Assembly (NCBI GenBank): GCA_016703225.1
Contig: JADJCM010000001.1
Location: 1,488,001-1,552,000, forward strand
Source: Lysobacterales bacterium
Lineage (GTDB): Bacteria > Pseudomonadota > Gammaproteobacteria > Xanthomonadales > Ahniellaceae
Direction: 5' to 3'
DNA: 64,000 nt
A program made the translations under genes and the position numbers. Shown here piece after piece: positions 33,877 through 41,982 of the stretch. The notes beneath the pieces were generated by a model. The model saw only the letters and a program-made list of their open reading frames with translations. It did not search any database and was not told where the DNA came from. Positions within the stretch are counted from its first letter, which is position 1, and the number at the start of each line of letters is the position of its first letter.

Positions 33877-34719
33877 TCACGCGCCGCGCAGCAGGGCGGC
33901 GACTGCGGCCGGCGCTTCCATGTGCAGGTGGTGGCTGCCGTGCATGCGCTGCCAGTGCAACTCGCTGACGACATTGGTGCGCGCCAGCATCAGCGTGCCA
34001 TCGAGGAAGGGCATCGGCGGATCGGCGAGCACCAGACTTACCGGGCAGCGAATGCCGGCGAGGTAGCCGCACACCTGGCTCTCCGACAGACGCATGGCGC
34101 TGGTCAGGGTCAGGCGTGGGTCGCTGCTCCACTCGAAACCGCCTTCGACCGCACGCACGCCACGTTCCACCAGCAGGCGCGCGCTGGCTTCATCCAGCGG
34201 CATGTCGCGGTTGCTGCGCCGTGCGGCCACCGCCTGATCGATCGAAACGAAGCGGCGCAACTGCTTGCCGGTGAGCGCCTCGCGCTCGCGCAAGGCTTGG
34301 CCGAGCAATTCGGGCAGGCGCTCCTCTGCAGTGCTGAGCGGGCCCAGCGCTTCGATCAGGTACAGCCGCTCGATGCGTTCCGGCAACGCCGCTGCCAGCA
34401 TGCTGGATACGGCGCCGCCGAGCGAGTGACCGAGCAACGCGAAATGGGGCCAGCCGAGCGCATCGGCGACCGCGAGCACGTCGCTGCAGTAGTCGATGAA
34501 GTGATACCAGGCGCCCGGCGCGCGATGCGAGGAACGTCCGTGGCCGGGCAGATCGATCGCGACCAGGTCATGGTCGGCAAAATGCGGCGCCAGCGGCGCG
34601 AAGCTGGCCGCGTTGTCCAGCCAGCCATGCACCGCCAGCAGCTTGGGCCCGGCAGCTTTTCCGCTGCGGCGGCCAGCGATGCGCAGGCACGGCGTATCCA
34701 GCGTGATCTCCTCGAACAT
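33877..34719 (-). CDS. Alpha/beta-hydrolase
   Basis: A 280-residue hydrolase with the oxyanion motif HGWLDN, the DLPGHGRSS loop, and the nucleophile elbow GHSLGG near residues 101-106. A C-terminal GSHHLHMEAP region supplies the likely catalytic His. It belongs to the broad serine hydrolase / MEST-like group; the substrate cannot be told. It lies 3 bases downstream of hemH and is probably co-transcribed. Confidence 0.9.
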   Translation of the reverse strand: MFEEITLDTPCLRIAGRRSGKAAGPKLLAVHGWLDNAASFAPLAPHFADHDLVAIDLPGHGRSSHRAPGAWYHFIDYCSDVLAVADALGWPHFALLGHSLGGAVSSMLAAALPERIERLYLIEALGPLSTAEERLPELLGQALREREALTGKQLRRFVSIDQAVAARRSNRDMPLDEASARLLVERGVRAVEGGFEWSSDPRLTLTSAMRLSESQVCGYLAGIRCPVSLVLADPPMPFLDGTLMLARTNVVSELHWQRMHGSHHLHMEAPAAVAALLRGA

Positions 34720-34722
34720 CGC

Positions 34723-35826
34723 TCAGCGCCCACCCTTGAGTGTTTCGAAGCGAGCGGCCAACAGCGGCCGGCTCGCCGTCTCCGCTTGCTGCGCGCTGGC
34801 CGAGAACTCTGGCCAGTGCGTGCTGCGCTCACGCACGATCTGCGCGAGCAAGGCCGCATGCCCGGCGCTGTCGTTCAGGGCCGGGATGTAGCCGAAGCCG
34901 GAGCCGCCGGCGGCGAGGAATCCGGCACGATTCTGCATCGCGATCTCCTCCAGCGTTTCCAGACAATCGACGGCGAAGCCAGGGCAGAGCACGTCGACCT
35001 CGCGAATGCCGCGCGCCGGCATCGCCGCCAGGGTGGCGTCGGTGTAAGGCTGCAACCAGGGCTCGCGTCCGACCCGGGACTGGAATGCAACGCTCCAGTC
35101 CTGATCGCCGAGACCGAGTTGCTCGGCGACGCGCCGTGCCGTGCCCAGGCACTGGCAGTGGTAGGGGTCACCGGCGTGGAGGTAGCGCTCAGGCAGTCCG
35201 TGGAACGAGAAGAGCAGATGCCTGCGCGCGCCCGCGGCCCAGTGCGCGCGCACGCTCTCCGCGAGCAACTCGGCATAGGCCGGGTGTTGGTAGTAGTCGC
35301 TGACCATTGCAAGCTCCGGGATCCAGCGCCAGCGCTTGAGTTCGTCGGCGAGCGCATCGAACACCGAGCCGGTGGTGGTGCCCGAATATTGCGGATACAT
35401 CGGCAGCACCAGCAGGCGCCGGACATTGCTGGCTTGCAGTTCGCGCAGCACGGCGGCCAGCGCTGGCCTTCCGTAGCGCATCGCGGTACGCACCAGCACC
35501 GGGCCGGCGGCGGCCACATGCAGTCGCGACCCCACCGCCGCCGCCAGGCGCTCGCTCAGGACCAGAAGCGGCGAGCCGGCTTCGGTCCAGACCTGTTGGT
35601 AGGCGTGTGCCGAGCGGCGCGGGCGGATGCGCAGGATCACGCCATGCAGGATGATTCGCCACAGCCAGCGCGGTAGCTCCACGACGCGCGGATCGGCCAG
35701 GAATTCGGCGAGATAGCGGCGCACCGAGCCGGTATCTGGCGCATCCGGCGTGCCCAAGTTGACCAGGACCACGGCTGCGCGCGGAGGTTCGCGGTGGTCG
35801 AAGTCGCTTCTTCCCATGTAGTTCAT
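34723..35826 (-). CDS. hemH: Ferrochelatase
   Basis: A 367-residue ferrochelatase that inserts Fe2+ into protoporphyrin IX. The motifs VLVNLGTPDAP at the start, LLVLPMYPQYSGTT and LLFSFHGLPERY (catalytic His) in the middle, and CPGFAVDCLETLEEI (catalytic Glu) are all present. It lies upstream of the hydrolase gene in one transcript. The 5' region faces the divergent secreted-protein gene across 205 bases. Confidence 0.97.
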   Translation of the reverse strand: MNYMGRSDFDHREPPRAAVVLVNLGTPDAPDTGSVRRYLAEFLADPRVVELPRWLWRIILHGVILRIRPRRSAHAYQQVWTEAGSPLLVLSERLAAAVGSRLHVAAAGPVLVRTAMRYGRPALAAVLRELQASNVRRLLVLPMYPQYSGTTTGSVFDALADELKRWRWIPELAMVSDYYQHPAYAELLAESVRAHWAAGARRHLLFSFHGLPERYLHAGDPYHCQCLGTARRVAEQLGLGDQDWSVAFQSRVGREPWLQPYTDATLAAMPARGIREVDVLCPGFAVDCLETLEEIAMQNRAGFLAAGGSGFGYIPALNDSAGHAALLAQIVRERSTHWPEFSASAQQAETASRPLLAARFETLKGGR

Positions 35827-35930
35827 CCGGCCTTTCTACTACATCCGGGGCTTGCCGCGATAAAAACGCGCAAGCGGCGGGGTGACAGTGGCTTGTGGCA
35901 GGAAAACAACAATAACCCGCGGCCAAGGCT

Positions 35931-35958
35931 TTGATTTGCAGCGGGTCGCGTCTAAGAT
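35931..35958 (+). promoter_or_regulatory. Candidate sigma-70 promoter of the gene at 36032
   Basis: TTGATT (35931-35936), 16-base spacer, TAAGAT (35953-35958). The predicted transcript starts about 65 bases before the ATG at 36032. This is one of the better -35/-10 pairs in the window. Confidence 0.5.
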
Positions 35959-36031
35959 TCGAGGCGCTGTCTTCGCCGGACAGCGGACGATTACCCCAAG
36001 AATCCAAGAAACAACGCAAGGAAGACCGGAC

Positions 36032-36925
36032 ATGCGACGCAGCCTGCTCAACGCAGTGCTAGCCCTGTCGACCGCAATGGCATTGCCCGCGGCCGCGGAG
36101 CCGCTTGCCTATGCCATTTCCTTCAACAAGCTGTATCGCATCGATCTGGCAAGTGGCCAGACCTCGCTGATCGGCGAGACCGGGTTCAATGACGTCGAAG
36201 GCCTCGCGATGGCCGCTGATGGTGTGCTGTACGGATTGGTGGATTCGACCAAGACCCTGATCACCATCGACAAGGCAAGCGGCCACGGCACGATGGTTGG
36301 CGGCGGCACCGGCAATACCGGCTTGAGTGGCCAGGGCGTGGGTCAGTTCGATGCCCTCGATTTCGGCCTCGCATTTACTTGCGACGGACGACTGTTTGCA
36401 TCGTCGGATACGGTGAAGAAGCTGTGGCAGATCGATCGCGCCAGCGGGCACGCGACGCTGGTGGGTGACCTGGGCTTCCAGATCACCGGGCTCGGCGCCG
36501 ATGGCGGCGGGCTCTATGGGCTTGGTTCGCAGGGCGATGAAGGCGTCTACCGCATTAACTCGACCACGGCGGCGAGCACGCGGCTCGGGGTGCTCGCGCC
36601 GAACCTCGTATTCGCCGACGGCGGTCTCGATTTCGATGCCGAGGGCCGACTCTGGGCCATCCTCGATTACCGGCCGCCGGACGACAACCGACCGAGCGAT
36701 ATCGTTCGGGTTGACCTGAACTCGGGCGCTGCCACTTTCGTGTCGACCACCCTGCCCGAGATGGAGGGGCTGGCGATTGGTCCGACGCCCGTGTGTCGCG
36801 GACCGCTGCCGGGCGGCAATGCCGCATCGATTCCCGTGGGCGGTTCGGTCGCGAGCGTGCTGTTGGCGATCGTGCTGGCCTGCTCCGGTTGGCTCGCCAT
36901 CGTCGGCTGGCGACGCGCGTCCTGA
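36032..36925 (+). CDS. Secreted beta-propeller-like protein with C-terminal membrane anchor
   Basis: A 297-residue exported protein. Signal peptide (1-22, ending PAAAEP), then repeated blades of the pattern LYRIDLASGQTSLIGETG, LITIDKASGHGTMVGG and LWQIDRASGHATLVGDLG, which look like a six-bladed propeller of the DUF4394/NHL type. The last 30 residues are IPVGGS, a hydrophobic helix and the basic end WRRAS, a three-part tail like the IPTL/PEP-CTERM sorting signals. The ATG at 36032 follows AAGGAAG. Function unknown; ligand binding at the cell surface is plausible. Confidence 0.8.
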   Translation: MRRSLLNAVLALSTAMALPAAAEPLAYAISFNKLYRIDLASGQTSLIGETGFNDVEGLAMAADGVLYGLVDSTKTLITIDKASGHGTMVGGGTGNTGLSGQGVGQFDALDFGLAFTCDGRLFASSDTVKKLWQIDRASGHATLVGDLGFQITGLGADGGGLYGLGSQGDEGVYRINSTTAASTRLGVLAPNLVFADGGLDFDAEGRLWAILDYRPPDDNRPSDIVRVDLNSGAATFVSTTLPEMEGLAIGPTPVCRGPLPGGNAASIPVGGSVASVLLAIVLACSGWLAIVGWRRAS

Positions 36926-36997
36926 GCATCCGCTCACGGCAGATTCATCGCTGCCGCGTCACCTTGCCGACACTTCTCCCAGACCGAGGTTTCGCGC

Positions 36998-37675
36998 ATG
37001 TTGCATCGCTTGGCTGCCACCGCATTGGTGTTCGCGTTCGTCGCTGCTCCGGTTCTGGCCGGCGACAAGGAAGTGGAACGTGCCGAGAACGCGTCGCGCG
37101 TGCTGACCGAAATCATGTCGGCGCCGGACAAGCGCGTGCCGAGCCATCTGGTCGAGCGGGCCGAGGCGATTGCGGTGATCCCGGACGTGGTCAAGGCCGG
37201 CCTGGTGCTCGGCGGGCGCCATGGTCGCGGCCTGATCTCGGTGCGTTCGGCCGATGGCACCTGGTCGAACCCGAGCTTCCTCTCGATCACCGGCGGCAGC
37301 ATCGGATTCCAGGCGGGCGTGCAGTCCACCGACGTGGTGCTGGTATTCCGGTCCCGGCGCGGTGTGGACCAGATCGTCAACGGCAAGTTCACCCTCGGCG
37401 CCGACGCCGCGGTCGCGGCCGGGCCGGTCGGCCGCAACGCGCAGGCCTCCACGGATGCGCAGATGAAGGCCGAGATCTACAGCTATTCGCGATCGCGTGG
37501 CTTGTTCGCCGGGGTGGCCCTCGACGGCTCGGTGCTGTCGATCGACCACGACAGCAACCAGGCGACCTACGGACGCAACATGACGCCGCGGCGGATCTTC
37601 GAAGGTGGCGTGGAGTCGGTTCCGGATGCGGTCGTCGATTTCCGCGATCGGCTGGAGGAATACACCGCACAGTAG
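36998..37675 (+). CDS. SYLF/Ysc84-domain lipid-binding protein
   Basis: A 225-residue exported protein with a signal peptide (to about residue 21, VLAGDK) and one SYLF/Ysc84 domain: IPDVVKAGLVLGGRHGRGLIS, GGSIGFQAGVQSTDVVLVF and SRGLFAGVALDGSVL. The fold binds phospholipid. The role in bacteria is not established. It lies 45 bases before tatA in the same direction. Confidence 0.93.
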   Translation: MLHRLAATALVFAFVAAPVLAGDKEVERAENASRVLTEIMSAPDKRVPSHLVERAEAIAVIPDVVKAGLVLGGRHGRGLISVRSADGTWSNPSFLSITGGSIGFQAGVQSTDVVLVFRSRRGVDQIVNGKFTLGADAAVAAGPVGRNAQASTDAQMKAEIYSYSRSRGLFAGVALDGSVLSIDHDSNQATYGRNMTPRRIFEGGVESVPDAVVDFRDRLEEYTAQ

Positions 37676-37720
37676 TGCCCGCGGCGCTATCCTTGCCGCC
37701 TTCCACTTTCGAGGTGCAAC

Positions 37721-37936
37721 ATGGGTTCCTTCAGCATTGGCCATTGGCTGATCGTGCTGCTCATCGTGGTGCTGATCTTCGGCACCAAGAAGCTGCGTAA
37801 CATCGGCGGAGATCTCGGCGGCGCGGTCAAGGAGTTCAAGAAGGGCCTCGGCGAAGGCGAAGACGCGCCCAAGCTCGAAGCCGACCAGAAGTCGGGCGCG
37901 GGCGCCGCCCAGTCCGAAAAAGACAAGACCGCCTGA
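37721..37936 (+). CDS. tatA: Twin-arginine translocase subunit TatA
   Basis: A 71-residue protein with one N-terminal membrane helix (HWLIVLLIVVLIFGTKKLR), an amphipathic helix (GGDLGGAVKEFKKG) and a charged tail, the exact TatA plan. TatA oligomers form the passage for folded proteins carrying RR signals. First gene of tatABC, 10 bases before tatB. A Tat-signal protein is encoded in this window at 48167. Confidence 0.96.
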   Translation: MGSFSIGHWLIVLLIVVLIFGTKKLRNIGGDLGGAVKEFKKGLGEGEDAPKLEADQKSGAGAAQSEKDKTA

Positions 37937-37946
37937 TCGTCCGACC

Positions 37947-38231
37947 ATGTTCGATGTCGGACTCAGCGAACTGGCGCTGATCGCCGTGGTCGCGCTGGTG
38001 GTGCTCGGCCCCGAGCGTCTGCCGCGCGCGGCGCGCACGGTGGGCGCCATGCTGCGTCGTCTGCGTTCCAGCTGGACCAACCTGCGCTACGAGATCGACC
38101 GCGAGATCGCGGCCGATGAGCTCAAGCGCAGTCTGCGCGAGGCTGGCGAGAGCATTCGCAAGGCCGATCCGGTGGAAGCGGTCAAGCGCGAGATCGAGCC
38201 CGCGCCGTCGCAGGAACCGCGCGAGCCATGA
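37947..38231 (+). CDS. tatB: Twin-arginine translocase subunit TatB
   Basis: A 94-residue protein with the TatB start MFDVGLSELALIAVVALVVLGPERLP, followed by a long charged amphipathic helix. With TatC it forms the signal-peptide receptor. It is shorter than E. coli TatB, but the hallmark Glu and GPERLP are present. The stop overlaps the tatC start (ATGA). Confidence 0.96.
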   Translation: MFDVGLSELALIAVVALVVLGPERLPRAARTVGAMLRRLRSSWTNLRYEIDREIAADELKRSLREAGESIRKADPVEAVKREIEPAPSQEPREP

Positions 38232-38977
38232 GCGGGGCGGCGGAGTCGGATGGCGAGCTGCCGTTTCTCGCGCATCTGATCGAATTGCGCGAGCGGCTGC
38301 TCAAGGCCGTGGTCGCGGTCGGGCTGTTGTTCCTCGTTGGGCTGCCGTTTGCCAACCGCATTTACGCGGTGCTGGCGCAGCCGCTGCTGGCGAAGATGCC
38401 GGCAGGCGCGCAAATGATCGCGATCGAGGTGGCATCGCCGTTCCTGACGCCGTTGAAGCTCACGTTTTTTGCAGCGCTGGTGCTGGCCATGCCCTATGTG
38501 CTCTATCAGGCGTGGTCGTTCGTGGCGCCGGGTCTGTACCGCCACGAGAAGCGCCTGGCGGTGCCGCTGCTGGTGTCGGCGGTGGCGCTGTTCTATGCCG
38601 GCTGTGCCTTCGCCTACTTCCTGGTGTTGCCGGCAGTGTTCGGTTTCCTGCAGGCGGTGGCGCCGGTCGGCGTGGCGGTGATGACCGACATCAGCCAGTA
38701 CCTCGACTTCGTGCTGGTGCTGTTCCTCGCCTTCGGCCTGTGCTTCGAGGTGCCGGTGGCGGTGGTGATTCTGGTGCTGCTCGGCTGGGTGACCACGCCG
38801 CAACTGCGCGAAGCCCGTGCCTACGTGGTGGTCGGCGCGTTTGTGGTGGCCGCGGTACTGACGCCGCCCGATGTGGTCTCGCAATTGCTGCTCGCGATCC
38901 CGATGTGCATTCTCTACGAGATCGGCATCCTCGCCGCACGCTGTTTGCCGGCGCGCGCTGAAACCGCCAAGTCCTGA
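38228..38977 (+). CDS. tatC: Twin-arginine translocase subunit TatC
   Basis: A 249-residue protein with six membrane helices. The N-terminal FLAHLIELRERLLK motif (with the key Glu), the SPFLTPLKL loop and the FGLCFEVPV segment identify TatC, the core receptor of the twin-arginine pathway. It overlaps tatB by 4 bases and is followed by a strong terminator. Confidence 0.97.
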   Translation: MSGAAESDGELPFLAHLIELRERLLKAVVAVGLLFLVGLPFANRIYAVLAQPLLAKMPAGAQMIAIEVASPFLTPLKLTFFAALVLAMPYVLYQAWSFVAPGLYRHEKRLAVPLLVSAVALFYAGCAFAYFLVLPAVFGFLQAVAPVGVAVMTDISQYLDFVLVLFLAFGLCFEVPVAVVILVLLGWVTTPQLREARAYVVVGAFVVAAVLTPPDVVSQLLLAIPMCILYEIGILAARCLPARAETAKS

Positions 38978-38980
38978 AAT

Positions 38981-39008
38981 GAAAACGGCCCCGCGTGGGG
39001 CCGTTTTC
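38981..39008. terminator. Bidirectional terminator between tatC and the convergent membrane-protein gene
   Basis: GAAAACGGCCCC-GCGT-GGGGCCGTTTTC forms a 12-bp stem with A- and T-runs at its ends, so it can terminate in both directions. It sits 3 bases after tatC and 17 bases before the end of the opposing gene. Confidence 0.9.
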
Positions 39009-39025
39009 GGAGGCGAGGTCGCGGG

Positions 39026-39793
39026 TTACTGCACGACGGGCGGCGGGGCCGGCGGCATCGGCGGCTCGACCTGGGCGATGCTGCTGCCGAACGCCGATTT
39101 GTAGGCGAAGTACATCGACAGCGACCCGACCAGCACGCTGCCCAACGCGAGCACGATCCAGCCCAGGATCGGGATGAACATGAGTACGACGGCCGCGACC
39201 ATGAACACCACGCCGACGGCGATGAATCCGACGATCAGCGGCACCACGTTTGCCAGCGAGTAGGCCAGGCTCTCCTTCATCGCAGCGATCGGCTCGACGC
39301 TGTCGAGCATCACCCGCGGGATCGCGAAATAGACCAGGAACGCGATGCCGACCGAAATCGCCATCGCCAACGCCGCGAACAGGATCATGCCGAAGCCGAA
39401 GCCGGCACCCGCGGCATTTCCGCCTGAGGCCGCGGCCATGATCGCTCCGCCAACAAAGACGAAGCCGAGAATGCCGATGAGGATACCGCCGGCAATCGAA
39501 GGCAGACACAGCATCAGCATCGGGCCGATCTTGCCGGGTTGCTGGAATGCGATGAACAGGTGCGGGATTTCGGCCTTGCGTCCGGCCTCTTCCTCACGTG
39601 CGGCATAGATGAAGCCGCCATACAGCGCCGGTGACAGCACCATCAGTGCCAGGCTGCCGAGCACCGGAATGACGGCGATGATCGCCATGATCAGGGCCAT
39701 GACCAGGAAGGCGCCCGGATTCTTCATCGCCAACTGGATCGCCGATGTGAACCAGCCGAATACGTCGCCCACCTCGAGTTTCTTGCCGCTCAT
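39026..39793 (-). CDS. Polytopic membrane protein of the BPSS1780 type
   Basis: A 255-residue protein with about six membrane helices in pairs, starting MSGKKLEVGDVFGWF. The repeated pattern LALMVLSPALYGGFIYAARE resembles the BPSS1780-family membrane proteins of proteobacteria. The C-terminal tail is Pro-rich (VEPPMPPAPPPVVQ). No transport motif is visible and the role is unknown. The ATG at 39793 is chosen because the frame upstream runs through arfB in antisense. Confidence 0.8.
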   Translation of the reverse strand: MSGKKLEVGDVFGWFTSAIQLAMKNPGAFLVMALIMAIIAVIPVLGSLALMVLSPALYGGFIYAAREEEAGRKAEIPHLFIAFQQPGKIGPMLMLCLPSIAGGILIGILGFVFVGGAIMAAASGGNAAGAGFGFGMILFAALAMAISVGIAFLVYFAIPRVMLDSVEPIAAMKESLAYSLANVVPLIVGFIAVGVVFMVAAVVLMFIPILGWIVLALGSVLVGSLSMYFAYKSAFGSSIAQVEPPMPPAPPPVVQ

Positions 39794-39893
39794 ACTTTTC
39801 TCCCCGTGAATTGCGCGGGTTGCGCGCCGGCGAGCATAGCCGCAGGACGCTGCGGCCGCAGCGGTTGTCGGCGGCTCCCGATAGAATGCGCGG

Positions 39894-40316
39894 ATGCTCG
39901 AGATCAATTCCCGCATCCATATTCCAGACGGCGAACTCGACGAGCGCTTCGTGCGCGCGTCCGGGCCCGGTGGCCAGAACGTCAACAAGGTCTCGACCGC
40001 GGTCGAACTGCGCTTCGATGCGCGCTCCTCGCCGTCGCTGCCGGAAGCGGTGCGCACGCGCCTGCTGGCGCGCGCCGACCGCCGCATCACCGATGACGGC
40101 GTCGTCGTCATCCAGGCCAACCGCTTCCGCTCCCAGGAGCGCAACCGCGAAGACGCACGCGAACGCCTGGCCGAGATCATCCGCGCCGCGAGCTTCGTGC
40201 CCAAGGCGCGCGTCGCGACGCGGCCGACGCGCGCCTCCAAGGAGCGGCGCCTCGATGCCAAGAAGTCGCGCAGCGCGATCAAGCGCGGACGCGGCACGCA
40301 AGTGGACCACGACTGA
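39894..40316 (+). CDS. arfB: Peptidyl-tRNA hydrolase ArfB (YaeJ)
   Basis: A 140-residue ribosome-rescue hydrolase. GGQ at residues 26-28 (SGPGGQNVNK) is the catalytic motif of class I release factors, and the basic C-terminal tail (KSRSAIKRGRG) is the part that enters the empty mRNA channel of stalled ribosomes. The size fits ArfB, not full release factors. The stop overlaps the next start (TGATG). Confidence 0.96.
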   Translation: MLEINSRIHIPDGELDERFVRASGPGGQNVNKVSTAVELRFDARSSPSLPEAVRTRLLARADRRITDDGVVVIQANRFRSQERNREDARERLAEIIRAASFVPKARVATRPTRASKERRLDAKKSRSAIKRGRGTQVDHD

Positions 40317-40906
40317 TGTCGCCGCCCGTCGTCGAGCCCCTGCCGCCGCTGGCACCCCGCGCCTTTGCGCGACCGGCACGCGCGTTCGCAAGGCTGATGC
40401 TGCGCCTGCTCGGCTGGCGCCTGGTCGGACCGTTTCCGAACCTGCAGCAGGTGCTGTTCGTCGCAGCGCCGCATTCGTCGGCGTGGGATGCGCTGTATGG
40501 GTTGCTGATCAAGGTGGCCTCCGGTGTCGACATCCGCTTCATGGCCAAGCGCGAAGCGTTTTGGTTCCCGCTCGGCATCCTGCTGCGTTGGCTCGGCGCG
40601 GTACCGATCGACCGGCGCGCGGCGCATGGCGCGGTCGGGGAGACCGTCGATGGCTTCGCGCGCAATCCGAATGCATGGTTCCTGCTCGCACCGGAGGGCA
40701 CGCGCAAGGCGGTGACGAAGTGGAAGTCGGGCTTCTGGCACATCGCACGCCAGGCCAATGTGCCGGTGTGCTGTCTGTACATCCACTATCCCGAGCGCTG
40801 CTTCGGCGTCGGCGAGATCTTCCACATGAGCGACGACATGGACGCCGACATGGCTCGCATCCGTGCATGGTTCGTCCCGTACCAGGGCAAGCATCGCGGC
40901 GTCTGA
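40316..40906 (+). CDS. PlsC-like 1-acyl-glycerol-3-phosphate acyltransferase family protein
   Basis: A 196-residue acyltransferase of the PlsC superfamily. The catalytic HX4D motif reads PHSSAWD near residues 57-62, FMAKREAFWFPLG carries the acyl acceptor Lys-Arg region, and PEGTRK is the phosphate-binding block. It is short for PlsC and has one hydrophobic N-terminal segment, so it may use a minor lipid substrate. It overlaps the arfB stop by one base. Confidence 0.88.
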   Translation: MSPPVVEPLPPLAPRAFARPARAFARLMLRLLGWRLVGPFPNLQQVLFVAAPHSSAWDALYGLLIKVASGVDIRFMAKREAFWFPLGILLRWLGAVPIDRRAAHGAVGETVDGFARNPNAWFLLAPEGTRKAVTKWKSGFWHIARQANVPVCCLYIHYPERCFGVGEIFHMSDDMDADMARIRAWFVPYQGKHRGV

Positions 40907-40967
40907 CGCGAGCACGCCGCCTGCACGTTCCTGCTGTTTTGATCGCGGCAACACTGGAACCAGACTC

Positions 40968-41465
40968 ATGCTGCAGCCCGGCGACAGCATCCCCGATTTC
41001 GATCTTCTGACCGACGGTGGCGAGCGCGTTTCGCCGCAGACGCTGAAAGGTGCGCGCGTCGTGCTGTATTTCTATCCCAAGGACGACACGCCGGGCTGTA
41101 CCACCGAGGCCTGTGCCTTTCGCGATGCGCTGCCGAAGTTCGACGCCGCCAAGGTGCGCGTCTACGGCATCAGCGCCGACGACGCCAAGCGTCATGCGAA
41201 GTTCGTCGCCAAGCATCAACTGAACTTCCCGCTGATCGCCGACCCCGAACGCCAGGCGATCGAGGGTTTCGGCGTGTGGATCGAGAAGACCCTGTACGGA
41301 CGCAAGTACATGGGCATCGCGCGTGCAACGTTCGCGATTGACGCCAACGGCAAGATCGAACGCGTCTGGGACAAGGTCAAACCGGCGACCCATGCCGAGG
41401 AAGTGCTGGCGTATCTGGACACGACCGGCGCGGCGGCGAAACCCGCTGCCAGGAGAGCCCGCTGA
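40968..41465 (+). CDS. bcp: Thioredoxin-dependent peroxiredoxin Bcp
   Basis: A 165-residue peroxiredoxin that reduces hydroperoxides. The peroxidatic Cys44 sits in DTPGCTTEAC with the resolving Cys49, the five-residue spacing typical of Bcp/PrxQ. The start ATG at 40968 gives the usual Bcp N-terminus (PGDSIPDFDL); the upstream open frame continues from the previous gene but lacks family sequence. The basic C-terminal tail (AKPAARRAR) is extra. Confidence 0.96.
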   Translation: MLQPGDSIPDFDLLTDGGERVSPQTLKGARVVLYFYPKDDTPGCTTEACAFRDALPKFDAAKVRVYGISADDAKRHAKFVAKHQLNFPLIADPERQAIEGFGVWIEKTLYGRKYMGIARATFAIDANGKIERVWDKVKPATHAEEVLAYLDTTGAAAKPAARRAR

Positions 41466-41471
41466 CGCCGT

Positions 41472-41696
41472 TCAGGCCACCGCGAGAAACAAGCGTTCCG
41501 CCGTGCGTTCGGACAAGGCGACTCGATCGAACGACCCCGCTGGGTACAGGTAATCGTCACCGGATTCATCGATGACGCGCAGTTGCCCGAACTTGTCGGC
41601 CTCGGCGTCAGGAAGAATCTCGTAGAGCTTGCGCAACTCGAGCGACGCTTCGTAGCCGTGATTGTCGATGCACACTGCGAACTGATGCTTGTTCAT
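41472..41696 (-). CDS. Small conserved protein of unknown function (downstream partner)
   Basis: A 74-residue protein starting MNKHQFAVCIDNHGYEASL, with a central acidic stretch (VIDESGDDYLYP). The sequence looks conserved and structured, with no signal or membrane segment. It follows the gene at 41693 with a 4-base overlap (ATGA), and I recall this type of protein occurring beside the same kind of neighbour in other bacteria. Function unknown. Confidence 0.75.
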   Translation of the reverse strand: MNKHQFAVCIDNHGYEASLELRKLYEILPDAEADKFGQLRVIDESGDDYLYPAGSFDRVALSERTAERLFLAVA

Positions 41697-41935
41697 GGCG
41701 TCTGACCTGCAAATCGCTTGATCTTGAACTCGAACTTGCCAATGCCGTTGGCTTCGTACCAGTGGATTTCGGCTTGCCGCTGAACGCCGTTGGTGAATCG
41801 TACCGCCGCGACGCCCTTGCGCTTGCGCCAATCGCCTTCGCCGTAGATCTTTCGCAATCGCGGCAACTCCCGAATGCCGTTGCCACGGGCAATCGTCTCG
41901 ATGTGGCTGATGGTTCCAACGATCTCGAAGTACAC
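41693..41935 (-). CDS. Small conserved protein of unknown function (upstream partner)
   Basis: An 80-residue basic protein. The core is RGNGIRELPRLRKIYGEG, then GVAAVRFTNG and HWYEANGIGKFEFKIKR, with alternating strands and helices and strong positive charge. It overlaps the start of the following small gene. The pair sits between bcp and the LysR regulator. A toxin-antitoxin or similar two-component module is possible from the layout alone, but nothing in the residues proves it. Confidence 0.75.
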   Translation of the reverse strand: MYFEIVGTISHIETIARGNGIRELPRLRKIYGEGDWRKRKGVAAVRFTNGVQRQAEIHWYEANGIGKFEFKIKRFAGQTP

Positions 41936-41982
41936 GTGCTGATGCTATCGCGGGACGCACGGCGAACGCATGGTCGACCACC

